From contig JALOLM010000136.1 of assembly GCA_025455985.1 (NCBI GenBank), forward strand, positions 1-9,713: DNA of 9,713 nt, in the 5' to 3' direction. The notes under the pieces are model-generated. The model was not told where the DNA came from and made no database searches. It was given only the letters and a program-made list of their open reading frames with translations. This stretch comes from Candidatus Nanopelagicales bacterium (GTDB taxonomy: Bacteria > Actinomycetota > Actinomycetes > S36-B12 > UBA10799). A program made the translations under genes and the position numbers. This document shows, one piece after another, positions 1 through 5,308 of this stretch; position 1 is the first letter of the stretch, and the number at the start of each line of letters is the position of its first letter.

Positions 1-371
1 GCGGCACCGATGATGGCGTCCACGCCCTGCGACAGCTGACGGTCGACGGTCTGCGACGCAATGTTGGTCGAGGTGTCACCGGAGTCACCGACGACGCTCT
101 CCACAGGTGCCCCATTGACACCACCGGCGTCATTGATCTCCTGGACGGCGAGGTCGACACCGGCGAACTCGGGCGGTCCGAGGAAGGCCAGTGAACCGGT
201 CTGCGGCAGCAGGGTGCCGATCTTCAACGTGCCGTCGCCTGCGGCGGCGGAGGTGTCTGCGGACGGGCTTGCGGAGGAGTCGGAGGAGCCGGAATCGCTG
301 CTGCAACCAGCCAGCGCCAAGCTCGCGGCACCTACAACCACAAGCGACCGCAGAATCAACGGTCGGGTCAT
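1..371 (-). CDS. ABC transporter substrate-binding lipoprotein, branched-chain amino acid type (N-terminal part)
   Basis: The first 123 codons of a gene that runs off the left edge. The ATG at 371-369 has an AAGGGG ribosome site five bases upstream (377-382). Residues 1-22 form a lipoprotein signal peptide (MTRP, then a hydrophobic stretch ending LALAGC), with the lipidated cysteine at residue 23. A Ser/Asp/Ala-rich tether covers about residues 24-46. The mature domain then opens with GTLKIGTLLPQTGSLAFLG, followed by a GVDLAVQEINDAGGVNG block and a D-S-G-D segment. That is the usual opening of the periplasmic-binding-protein type 1 family (LivJ-like, Peripla_BP_6), which delivers Leu/Ile/Val, amides or related small molecules to a Liv-type ABC permease. 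The protein should sit on the outer face of the cytoplasmic membrane. The substrate cannot be read from this fragment, and the partner permease genes would lie outside the window. The family call is firm; the substrate is not. Confidence 0.85.
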   Translation of the reverse strand, partial: MTRPLILRSLVVVGAASLALAGCSSDSGSSDSSASPSADTSAAAGDGTLKIGTLLPQTGSLAFLGPPEFAGVDLAVQEINDAGGVNGAPVESVVGDSGDTSTNIASQTVDRQLSQGVDAIIGA

Positions 372-422
372 TCTTACCCCTTTTGTGAGTTTTCCGGCAC
401 GACTGTCGCGCCGATTGCGCTT

Positions 423-450
423 ACTCTACGGACAAATGGCGGGAGCACAA
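423..450 (-). promoter_or_regulatory. Possible promoter for the substrate-binding lipoprotein gene
   Basis: On the minus strand a TAGAGT hexamer (428-423) fits the actinobacterial TANNNT -10 pattern. A weak TTGTGC (450-445) lies 16 bases upstream as a possible -35. The predicted transcript would start about 45 bases before the ATG at 371. The 128 bases between this gene and pdtaR (372-499) hold no reading frame I can support and no clear terminator hairpin with a T-run. The -35 match is poor, so this is only a candidate. Confidence 0.25.
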
Positions 451-499
451 ACACCACCCGACGTATGTTGCACATCCGTGATAAGTCGGACTCCGCGGA

Positions 500-1069
500 T
501 CAGGCTTGCAAGGTGCGACGCGCGACCTCGGCCATGCTGATCCGCTGATCCATGGCTGCCTTTCGCAGCCAGGTGTAGGCCTCGGCCTCGGTCACCCCAA
601 GCCGGTCCTGAACCACTCCCCTGGCCCGCTCGATGGTCTTGCGGTCGGCCAGACTCTGCTCGAGCTCACGGCTGCGCTGCTGCTCGGCCCGCAACTGCGA
701 GTACCTCTGCCATGCCACCGTCAGCGCGGCCCGCAACTCCTCGGGTTTGAACGGCTTGACCAAATACCCCATGGCGCCTGCGGCAACGGCCCGCTGGATC
801 AGTTCCGGCTGGCTGAAGGCGGTCAGCATGACGACCGCCGTCGAGCGCAGCTCAATGATCTGCGAGGCCGCCGCCAATCCATCCATGTCTGGCATCTTGA
901 TGTCCAGCAGAGCAAGGTCCGGTCGCAGCTCGTCGGCCTTCGCCACCGCCGACCGGCCATCGGCCACCGCTGCAACAACCTCCAAGCCGATCTCGCCGAG
1001 TGTCTCGACCAGATCCATGCGAATGAGCGCCTCGTCCTCGGCCACGAGGATCGTGAGCGGGTCCTGCAT
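500..1069 (-). CDS. pdtaR: ANTAR-domain response regulator (PdtaR family)
   Basis: A 189-residue two-component regulator that probably acts on RNA as a transcription antiterminator. The receiver domain covers residues 5-120: acidic pair E11/D12, phospho-acceptor D56 in LLDIKMPDMDG, T83 in MLTAF and K105 in YLVKPF. A helical linker (about 118-135) leads to an ANTAR domain (about 128-188) with the IERARGVV, AEAYTWLRKAAMDQR and SMAEVARR segments. In known ANTAR proteins this three-helix domain binds twin RNA hairpins. The closest match I recognise is mycobacterial Rv1626/PdtaR, whose kinase PdtaS is encoded elsewhere; no kinase gene is seen here. I chose the ATG at 1069 because a strong GGAGGT lies just before it. 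An in-frame upstream ATG at 1096 would add nine residues but has no comparable ribosome site. The gene stands alone, divergent from the tRNA gene. Confidence 0.9.
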   Translation of the reverse strand: MQDPLTILVAEDEALIRMDLVETLGEIGLEVVAAVADGRSAVAKADELRPDLALLDIKMPDMDGLAAASQIIELRSTAVVMLTAFSQPELIQRAVAAGAMGYLVKPFKPEELRAALTVAWQRYSQLRAEQQRSRELEQSLADRKTIERARGVVQDRLGVTEAEAYTWLRKAAMDQRISMAEVARRTLQA

Positions 1070-1073
1070 GCTC

Positions 1074-1079
1074 ACCTCC
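1074..1079 (-). promoter_or_regulatory. Ribosome binding site that sets the pdtaR start
   Basis: GGAGGT on the minus strand lies four bases before the ATG at 1069-1067. It is the best Shine-Dalgarno match near this gene and decides against the longer frame starting at 1096. Confidence 0.75.
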
Positions 1080-1099
1080 GAACCGTTTGCTGCCAACCT

Positions 1100-1125
1100 G
1101 CGACGCTCAGCCTACGCAGCGTCGC
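1100..1125. repeat. Perfect 8-bp inverted repeat between pdtaR and the tRNA gene
   Basis: GCGACGCT (1100-1107) and AGCGTCGC (1118-1125) are exact reverse complements separated by 10 bases. The repeat lies in the 73-base divergent region. Its right arm abuts the candidate tRNA -10 box at 1126-1131. A minus-strand TAGGCT (1114-1109), a possible pdtaR -10, sits between the arms. It could be an operator that acts on both promoters. Alternatively it could form an RNA stem in the pdtaR leader if transcription starts upstream of it. The repeat is seen directly; its role is inferred. Confidence 0.6.
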
Positions 1126-1131
1126 TACCAT
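1126..1131 (+). promoter_or_regulatory. Candidate -10 box of the tRNA gene
   Basis: TACCAT fits the TANNNT pattern and ends 11 bases before the first tRNA base at 1143, a spacing usual for stable-RNA promoters. No good -35 is visible 16-18 bases upstream, where the inverted repeat lies. Confidence 0.4.
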
Positions 1132-1142
1132 GGACCACAGAC

Positions 1143-1219
1143 GCCCTCGTAGACCAACTGGCAGAGTCACAGGTCTCAAAATCCTGCAAGTGTGGGTTCG
1201 AATCCCACCGAGGGCACCA
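1143..1219 (+). tRNA. tRNA-Leu (anticodon CAA), short variable loop
   Basis: A full cloverleaf can be folded by hand. The acceptor stem is GCCCTCG (1143-1149) with CGAGGGC (1209-1215). The D stem is short (GAC/GTC) around a loop with TGG. The anticodon stem is CAGGT (1170-1174) with TCCTG (1182-1186), including a T-T mismatch next to the loop. The loop is CTCAAAA with anticodon CAA (1177-1179). The variable loop is only five bases (1187-1191). The T stem is GTGGG/CCCAC with loop TTCGAAT. The discriminator is A1216 and CCA is encoded (1217-1219). CAA reads UUG, so the charge should be leucine, and A73 agrees. The short variable region is not the long-arm class II form expected for bacterial tRNA-Leu, so the identity rests on the anticodon. 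It is the only plus-strand gene in the window. Confidence 0.85.
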
Positions 1220-1227
1220 CCCGGTCT

Positions 1228-1249
1228 TGGACTGCCCGGACTCAGTCCA
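1228..1249. terminator. Hairpin between the converging tRNA and nusB genes, possible two-way terminator
   Basis: TGGACTG (1228-1234) and CAGTCCA (1243-1249) form a perfect 7-bp stem with an 8-base loop. It starts nine bases after the tRNA CCA end and covers the nusB stop codon at 1244-1242. Neither strand has a T-run after it. Terminators without a U-tail are reported in high-G+C actinobacteria, and the position between convergent transcription units suits a shared terminator. Confidence 0.35.
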
Positions 1250-1652
1250 GAACCATCCGCGACTTGACCTCACGCACCCGCGCCAGTACCCCGTTGATGT
1301 ACTTGCCGGAGTCATCGGTGGACAGTTCGTTGGCAAGTCCTACGGCTTCGGCCAGAGCGACGGCCTCTGGGACCTCGCTCCACAGCAACTCCCACGTGCC
1401 CACCCGCAGGATCGCTCGGTCCACTGCCGGCATCCGGTCCAAGGTCCAGCCTTGGGCATATGTGGACAGCGTCTCGTCGATCTGCGCCTGACGGGCTCCG
1501 ACACCGCGCACGATCTGCGTCGTGTACGGGTTCACCGGCGCCTGCATGCGCGCGTCGAGAGACTCGAGCGCCTCGTCGACGGTACTGCCGCGCAGGTCAC
1601 TTTCATAGAGGACCTCGACGGCGCGCCGCCGGGCCTTACCGCGGGCGGACAC
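1242..1652 (-). CDS. nusB: Transcription antitermination factor NusB
   Basis: A 136-residue all-helical NusB protein of normal length. It opens with SARGKARRRAVEVLYESD, the Arg-rich first helix that contacts boxA RNA. The family core appears as MPAVDRAILRVGTWELL, then AVALAEAVGLANELSTDDSGKYINGVLARV. NusB pairs with NusE (ribosomal protein S10) on boxA RNA and prevents early termination, mainly in rRNA operons. The GTG start (1652-1650) shares its first G with the last base of the efp TAG stop, so translation is probably coupled to efp. It is the last gene of the long minus-strand run and ends in a hairpin facing the tRNA. The efp-nusB pairing is common in bacteria and supports both calls. Confidence 0.93.
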   Translation of the reverse strand: MSARGKARRRAVEVLYESDLRGSTVDEALESLDARMQAPVNPYTTQIVRGVGARQAQIDETLSTYAQGWTLDRMPAVDRAILRVGTWELLWSEVPEAVALAEAVGLANELSTDDSGKYINGVLARVREVKSRMVLD

Positions 1653-2215
1653 TAACCGTTCACACGGCCCAGGTACGACCCGTCACGGGTGTCGACCTTG
1701 ATCTTCTCGCCGGTCTCGAGGAACAACGGCACCTGCACCTCGGCGCCGGTCTCGAGCCGGGCCGGCTTCGTGCCACCGGTGGACCGGTCGCCCTGCAAAC
1801 CGGGCTCGGTGTACTCCACGACAAGCTCGACACTCGCGGGCAACTCGACGTACAGCGGGGTCCCGTCGTGGATGGCGACGATCGCCTCCTGGTTCTCCAA
1901 CAGGTACTTCACACCGTCGCCAACCACCGCCGCGGACACAGGGATCTGGTCGTAGGTGGTCGCGTCCATGAAGATGAAGTCGTCACCGTCGTTGTACAGG
2001 TAGCTCATCGCCCGCTTGTCGACGCTGGCCGTCTCCACCTTGACCCCGGCGTTGAAGGTGCGGTCGACCACCTTGCCCGACAGCACGTTCTTCAACTTGG
2101 TGCGCACGAAGGCGCCGCCCTTGCCGGGCTTCACGTGCTGGAACTCCACCACGGACCACAACTGTCCGTCAATGTTGAGCACCAAGCCGTTCTTGAGGTC
2201 GTTGGTCGTCGCCAC
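1652..2215 (-). CDS. efp: Translation elongation factor P
   Basis: A 187-residue EF-P, which binds ribosomes stalled on polyproline and promotes peptide-bond formation. I chose the GTG at 2215-2213: it gives the standard opening M-ATTNDLKNGLVL and the family length, and has AGGAAG nine bases upstream. An upstream in-frame start at 2287 would add 24 unrelated residues that overlap pepQ. The KOW-like domain I (about 1-65) carries the tip loop V-K-P-G-K32-G-G-A-F-V-R. Domains II and III follow, with PVSAAVVGDGVKYL and the C-terminal signature segment TGEKIKVDTRDGSYLGRV. Lys32 is the residue that contacts the P-site tRNA. Actinobacterial EF-P usually works with an unmodified Lys in a Pro-flanked PGKGP loop; here the second Pro is Gly. 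No EpmA/EpmB-like or rhamnosyltransferase gene is seen nearby. The gene starts 13 bases after pepQ. Confidence 0.95.
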   Translation of the reverse strand: MATTNDLKNGLVLNIDGQLWSVVEFQHVKPGKGGAFVRTKLKNVLSGKVVDRTFNAGVKVETASVDKRAMSYLYNDGDDFIFMDATTYDQIPVSAAVVGDGVKYLLENQEAIVAIHDGTPLYVELPASVELVVEYTEPGLQGDRSTGGTKPARLETGAEVQVPLFLETGEKIKVDTRDGSYLGRVNG

Positions 2216-2224
2216 GTCGTGTGT

Positions 2225-2230
2225 CTTCCT
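2225..2230 (-). promoter_or_regulatory. Ribosome binding site that sets the efp GTG start
   Basis: AGGAAG on the minus strand lies nine bases before the GTG at 2215 and overlaps the pepQ TAG stop (2231-2229). Together with the family length this fixes the efp start. Confidence 0.55.
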
Positions 2231-3308
2231 ATCCGACCCTCGCGAGGCCGCGAGGGAAACTTGTGAGGACCTCCACGTGGTCGTCATGGACGATCACGGT
2301 GTCCTCGATGCGCACCCCGCCCCGTCCGGGCAGGTACACGCCAGGTTCCACGGTCACAGGAACCCCTGCCTCCACTGTATGTGCGGAGTTCGGGCCCAGG
2401 AACGGCGCCTCGTGGATCTCCAGGCCGACACCGTGTCCGAGGCCGTGGTCGTAGTACTGCCCGAAGCCGGCGTTCTCGATCACCTTCCGGGCTATCGCAT
2501 CGACCTCTTGCCCCACACACCCGGGCACGAGCGCGTCGGCCCCCGCCTGCTGCGCGCGGGCCACCACAGCGTGGATCTCCATCTGCCAGTCGGCTGGGTC
2601 TGCGGCCACGACAAAAGTCCTCGTGCAGTCGGCGTGGTACCCGGCGTACTTGGCGCCGAAGTCGATCTTGAGCAGGTCCCCGGCGGCGATCTGGCGCTGC
2701 GTGGGCTGATGGTGCGGCACCGCGCTGTTCGGCCCCGATGCCACGATGCTGTCGAAGGCCCGGTCCCCCGCCCCTTCCAAGCCCATGTGCAGTTCCAGGC
2801 GGCGAGCGATCTCCAACTCCGTCATTCCTGTGGAGATCTCGTCCAGAAGTCGCTCCAGGGCTCGTGTGCTGATCGCACACGCTTCCCGCAGTGCAGCCAC
2901 TTCAGCGGGCTGCTTGATCCGCCGGAGCCCCGAGACATCGACGTCCACCGCCTCGAGTCCGACCTCGGGCACCTCGGCGGCGGCCCGGCGCCATTGTTGG
3001 ACAGTCAAAGTCGCGGCGTCGAAGCCCACCTCGCGCACACCCTTGCCGCCCGCAGCCCGCAGCAGTTCGGGCAGTAGTTGGCGGGTCACGATCAGTTCCA
3101 CACCGGGACTCTCCGCGCCCGCCTGGACGACGTACCGGCCATCAGTGGCGAGGTACTCAGAATCGCTCAGCACCAGCAGCGCGGCGTTGGATCCCGAGAA
3201 ACCGCTGAGGTACTGCACATCGGGCAGATGAGTGACGACCAACGCTACACACTGCGCAACGGCCATCCGTTCCCGCAGCGCGTCCCGGCGTCCCGCGAAG
3301 TCCATCAT
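2229..3308 (-). CDS. pepQ: Xaa-Pro dipeptidase / aminopeptidase P family metallopeptidase (M24)
   Basis: A 359-residue cytosolic peptidase that should cut peptides at Xaa-Pro bonds. The creatinase-type N-terminal domain (about 1-125) shows VQYLSGFSGSNAALLV and TDGRYVVQA. The pita-bread catalytic domain (about 135-350) has all five dinuclear metal ligands: D216 (KIDFGA), D227 (YHADCTRT), H292 (GLGHGVG), E321 (VTVEPGVYLPG) and E335 (VRIEDTV). It also has the catalytic histidine region HHQPT (199-203) and H299 (EIHEAP). The start overlaps the aroQ stop as ATGATG; either ATG is possible, and the first gives a 4-base ATGA overlap. It sits directly before efp. That is a common actinobacterial arrangement, and functionally suggestive because EF-P handles proline-rich synthesis while this enzyme recycles proline peptides; that link is my inference. 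PepQ (dipeptidase) and PepP (aminopeptidase) cannot be told apart from sequence alone. Confidence 0.9.
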   Translation of the reverse strand: MMDFAGRRDALRERMAVAQCVALVVTHLPDVQYLSGFSGSNAALLVLSDSEYLATDGRYVVQAGAESPGVELIVTRQLLPELLRAAGGKGVREVGFDAATLTVQQWRRAAAEVPEVGLEAVDVDVSGLRRIKQPAEVAALREACAISTRALERLLDEISTGMTELEIARRLELHMGLEGAGDRAFDSIVASGPNSAVPHHQPTQRQIAAGDLLKIDFGAKYAGYHADCTRTFVVAADPADWQMEIHAVVARAQQAGADALVPGCVGQEVDAIARKVIENAGFGQYYDHGLGHGVGLEIHEAPFLGPNSAHTVEAGVPVTVEPGVYLPGRGGVRIEDTVIVHDDHVEVLTSFPRGLARVG

Positions 3309-3739
3309 GAGGCGACCAGAGCGGCCAGGGCATCCACGGCCAACAGGTAACTGTCGACGCCGAACCCCGCGATGGTGCCAGTAGCGACCCCAGCGATCAC
3401 GGAGGTGTGGCGGAACTCCTCACGCGCGGCTGGGTTCGAGATGTGCACCTCGATCAAAGGTCCCTGCAGCTGGGCGGCAGCGTCGCGCACCCCGTAGCTG
3501 TAGTGCGTGAACGCTGCAGGGTTGAGGATCACCGGGAGCGAGTCGTCGGCGGCCTCGTGCAGCCAGCCGATGAGTTCGGCCTCGCTGTCGGTCTGCCGGA
3601 CATCCGCAGTGAATCCCCGCTGTGCGCCATGCTCCACGATGCGCGCCACCAGCTGGTCGTAGGTGGTCGCGCCGTAGATATCGGGTTCGCGGCTACCGAG
3701 CCGGGCGATGTTCGGTCCGTTGAGGACGAGGATCCTCAC
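3305..3739 (-). CDS. aroQ: Type II 3-dehydroquinate dehydratase
   Basis: A 144-residue enzyme that converts 3-dehydroquinate to 3-dehydroshikimate (shikimate step 3). It is the small dodecameric type II form, not the Schiff-base type I. Family landmarks are in order: LVLNGPN (4-10), R17 and catalytic Y22 in RLGSREPDIYG, RQTDSEAELIGWLHEA (48-63), N73 in VILNPAAFTH, catalytic H99 in IEVHISN, and AREEFRHTS (105-113). The sequence tracks mycobacterial AroQ closely; NPAAF replaces the NAGGL/NPGAY seen in relatives. The start is GTG at 3739-3737, overlapping the aroB TGA as GTGA; the 3' end overlaps pepQ as ATGA. Tight coupling on both sides places it in the aro operon. Confidence 0.94.
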   Translation of the reverse strand: MRILVLNGPNIARLGSREPDIYGATTYDQLVARIVEHGAQRGFTADVRQTDSEAELIGWLHEAADDSLPVILNPAAFTHYSYGVRDAAAQLQGPLIEVHISNPAAREEFRHTSVIAGVATGTIAGFGVDSYLLAVDALAALVAS

Positions 3740-4812
3740 GTCTGCACCTGCGCATAGGCCGCTGCAACAAGGCTCGGGTCCGGCCCAACGAGCATCTCTG
3801 GTTTCGCCACACCGGACAGTATGACGAATCGCAAGGTGTCAGCGCGGGTCTTCTTGTCACGCTTCATCGCATCAAGCAGCCTCGGGAACTGTCCGTTGTA
3901 GGAGATCGGCAGCCCCACCGAGGCCAGGACGTCGCGGTGCAGGTCCACCGTTTCGTCGTCGAGCCGCCCCACCAGTCGCGCCAGTTCGGCGACGTACACC
4001 ATGCCCACCGAGATCGCCGGGCCGTGTCGCCATCGGTAGCGCTCGTTGAGTTCTATGGCATGTCCCAAGGTGTGTCCGTAGTTCAGCACCTCCCGGCCCA
4101 GCCCTCCCGGCCGGTCCTCCCGGAAGTCCACGGACACCACATCGGCCTTGACCTGGATCGACCGGATGATCGCCTCGTGCAGGCCAGGACAGTCCGGGTC
4201 CAGGAACGCCGCGGGATCCTCGGCCACCAACTCCAGGATGCGTGGGTCGGCGATGAATCCGCACTTGATGACTTCGGCCAGACCGGAGATGATCTCGGCT
4301 CGCGGGAGCCCGCGCAGCGTGTCCAGATCGCACACCACGGCAGCAGGCTCGTGGAAAGCACCGACGAGGTTCTTGCCGCTGGCAGTGTTGATCCCCGTCT
4401 TCCCACCGACCGCCGCATCGACCATCCCCAGCAGGGTCGTCGGCACCTGGACGATCTGCACGCCGCGCAGCCACGTCGCGGCCACGAAGCCGGCCAGGTC
4501 GGTGGTCGTACCACCTCCGACCGCCACGATGGCATCCGACCGGGTGAACCCGTTGTCGCCGAGCACCGACCAGCAGTAGTTCAGGACTTCGACCGTCTTG
4601 GCGTCCTCGGCGTCGGGAACCTCGATGGAGATCGCGTTCAGATCCCGTGCCAGGTCCGCGCGGACCTGCTCACCGGTGGCACGCAAAGCCCGGGGGTGGA
4701 TCACGGCGACCCGTGCGGCGGCCGCGGGGATACTCGATACGACCAGCTCGAAGAGCCCATGTCCGACATGGACCGGGTAGGGCCGAGCCCCGGCCACCTC
4801 AATGGTCGTCAC
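3736..4812 (-). CDS. aroB: 3-dehydroquinate synthase
   Basis: A 358-residue NAD- and metal-dependent enzyme that cyclises DAHP to 3-dehydroquinate (shikimate step 2). I chose the GTG at 4812-4810: it starts TTIEVAGARPYPVHVG like family members and has GGGAG seven bases upstream. A longer frame to 4857 would add 15 residues that overlap aroK. The NAD-binding GGGTTTDLAGFVAATWLRG lies at 99-117, followed by PTTLLGMVDAAVGGKTGIN (124-142). Zinc ligands are E180 (GLAEVIKCGF), H247 (NYGHTLGHA) and H263 (RHGPA). A KRDKK motif near the C-terminus completes the active site. GGGTTTD replaces the more usual GGGVVGD, but the aspartate is kept. The gene overlaps the aroK 3' end by 14 bases and the aroQ start by 4. 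It appears intact. Confidence 0.95.
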   Translation of the reverse strand: MTTIEVAGARPYPVHVGHGLFELVVSSIPAAAARVAVIHPRALRATGEQVRADLARDLNAISIEVPDAEDAKTVEVLNYCWSVLGDNGFTRSDAIVAVGGGTTTDLAGFVAATWLRGVQIVQVPTTLLGMVDAAVGGKTGINTASGKNLVGAFHEPAAVVCDLDTLRGLPRAEIISGLAEVIKCGFIADPRILELVAEDPAAFLDPDCPGLHEAIIRSIQVKADVVSVDFREDRPGGLGREVLNYGHTLGHAIELNERYRWRHGPAISVGMVYVAELARLVGRLDDETVDLHRDVLASVGLPISYNGQFPRLLDAMKRDKKTRADTLRFVILSGVAKPEMLVGPDPSLVAAAYAQVQT

Positions 4813-5308
4813 GTTCGGTCTCCCATCCGACGATCTCCTCAGCGACCGACTCCACAATGCGGCCGTCGGTCTTCACGACGAGGTCGGCTACCTGCGAATA
4901 GACCTCGGCGCGGGCCTTGAGCATCTCGTGCAACTGCCCGCGCACGTTTCCCAAGGACAACGGCCGCGCCCCGGACAACCCCGTGCGTCGTGCTGTGTCG
5001 GGCAGGCCGACCTCAAGCCATACAACCGGAACCAATCGCAGTGCCTCGGCCACGTCACCGTGCACGGCCCCGCTACCCACCGCGACCACCACACCCGCGG
5101 TGCCCAAAGCCTCCAGCACGATCTGCTGCTCGGCCTTGCGGAACGACGCTTCATCGTCGATCACTGCCTCGCCGACAGTTGTGCCGGTCATCGCCTGGTA
5201 CTGCTCATCGCTGTCCACGAACCCACACTCCCAGCGTTGCGCGACAGCCCTGCCGATCGAGGTCTTGCCTGACCCGGGTGCGCCCACCAGCGCGAGCCGG
5301 GCGGTCAA
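4799..5308 (-). CDS. aroK: Shikimate kinase
   Basis: A 169-residue NMP-kinase-fold enzyme that phosphorylates shikimate with ATP (step 5). The Walker A P-loop is GAPGSGKT (9-16). Shikimate contacts are D34 (in DSDEQ), R57 (SFRKAE) and R133 (RAEVY), and the LID arginine is R115 (ARPLS). The segment that is usually GGG (residues 79-81 in the mycobacterial enzyme) reads G-S-G here (78-80), a conservative change next to the substrate. The start is TTG at 5308-5306, overlapping the aroC TGA as TTGA. TTG is rare, but no better start exists and the P-loop must begin within about eight residues. The C-terminus overlaps aroB by 14 bases. Confidence 0.93.
   Translation of the reverse strand: MTARLALVGAPGSGKTSIGRAVAQRWECGFVDSDEQYQAMTGTTVGEAVIDDEASFRKAEQQIVLEALGTAGVVVAVGSGAVHGDVAEALRLVPVVWLEVGLPDTARRTGLSGARPLSLGNVRGQLHEMLKARAEVYSQVADLVVKTDGRIVESVAEEIVGWETERDDH

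Noticed and set aside
474..500. Terminator after pdtaR
   Set aside because: Only a 5-bp ATCCG/CGGAT pairing with a 17-base loop and no T-run can be drawn; too weak to report.
1143..1219. tRNA 3' end as an integration site for a mobile element
   Set aside because: No integrase, no repeated copy of the tRNA end and no change in base composition is visible in the window.
2016..3077. Long open frame on the plus strand opposite efp and pepQ
   Set aside because: It is an antisense shadow produced by high-G+C codon use. It has no recognisable domain, while the minus strand carries complete conserved enzymes. The same applies to the plus-strand frames at 633-1655, 3937-4920 and 8797-9555.
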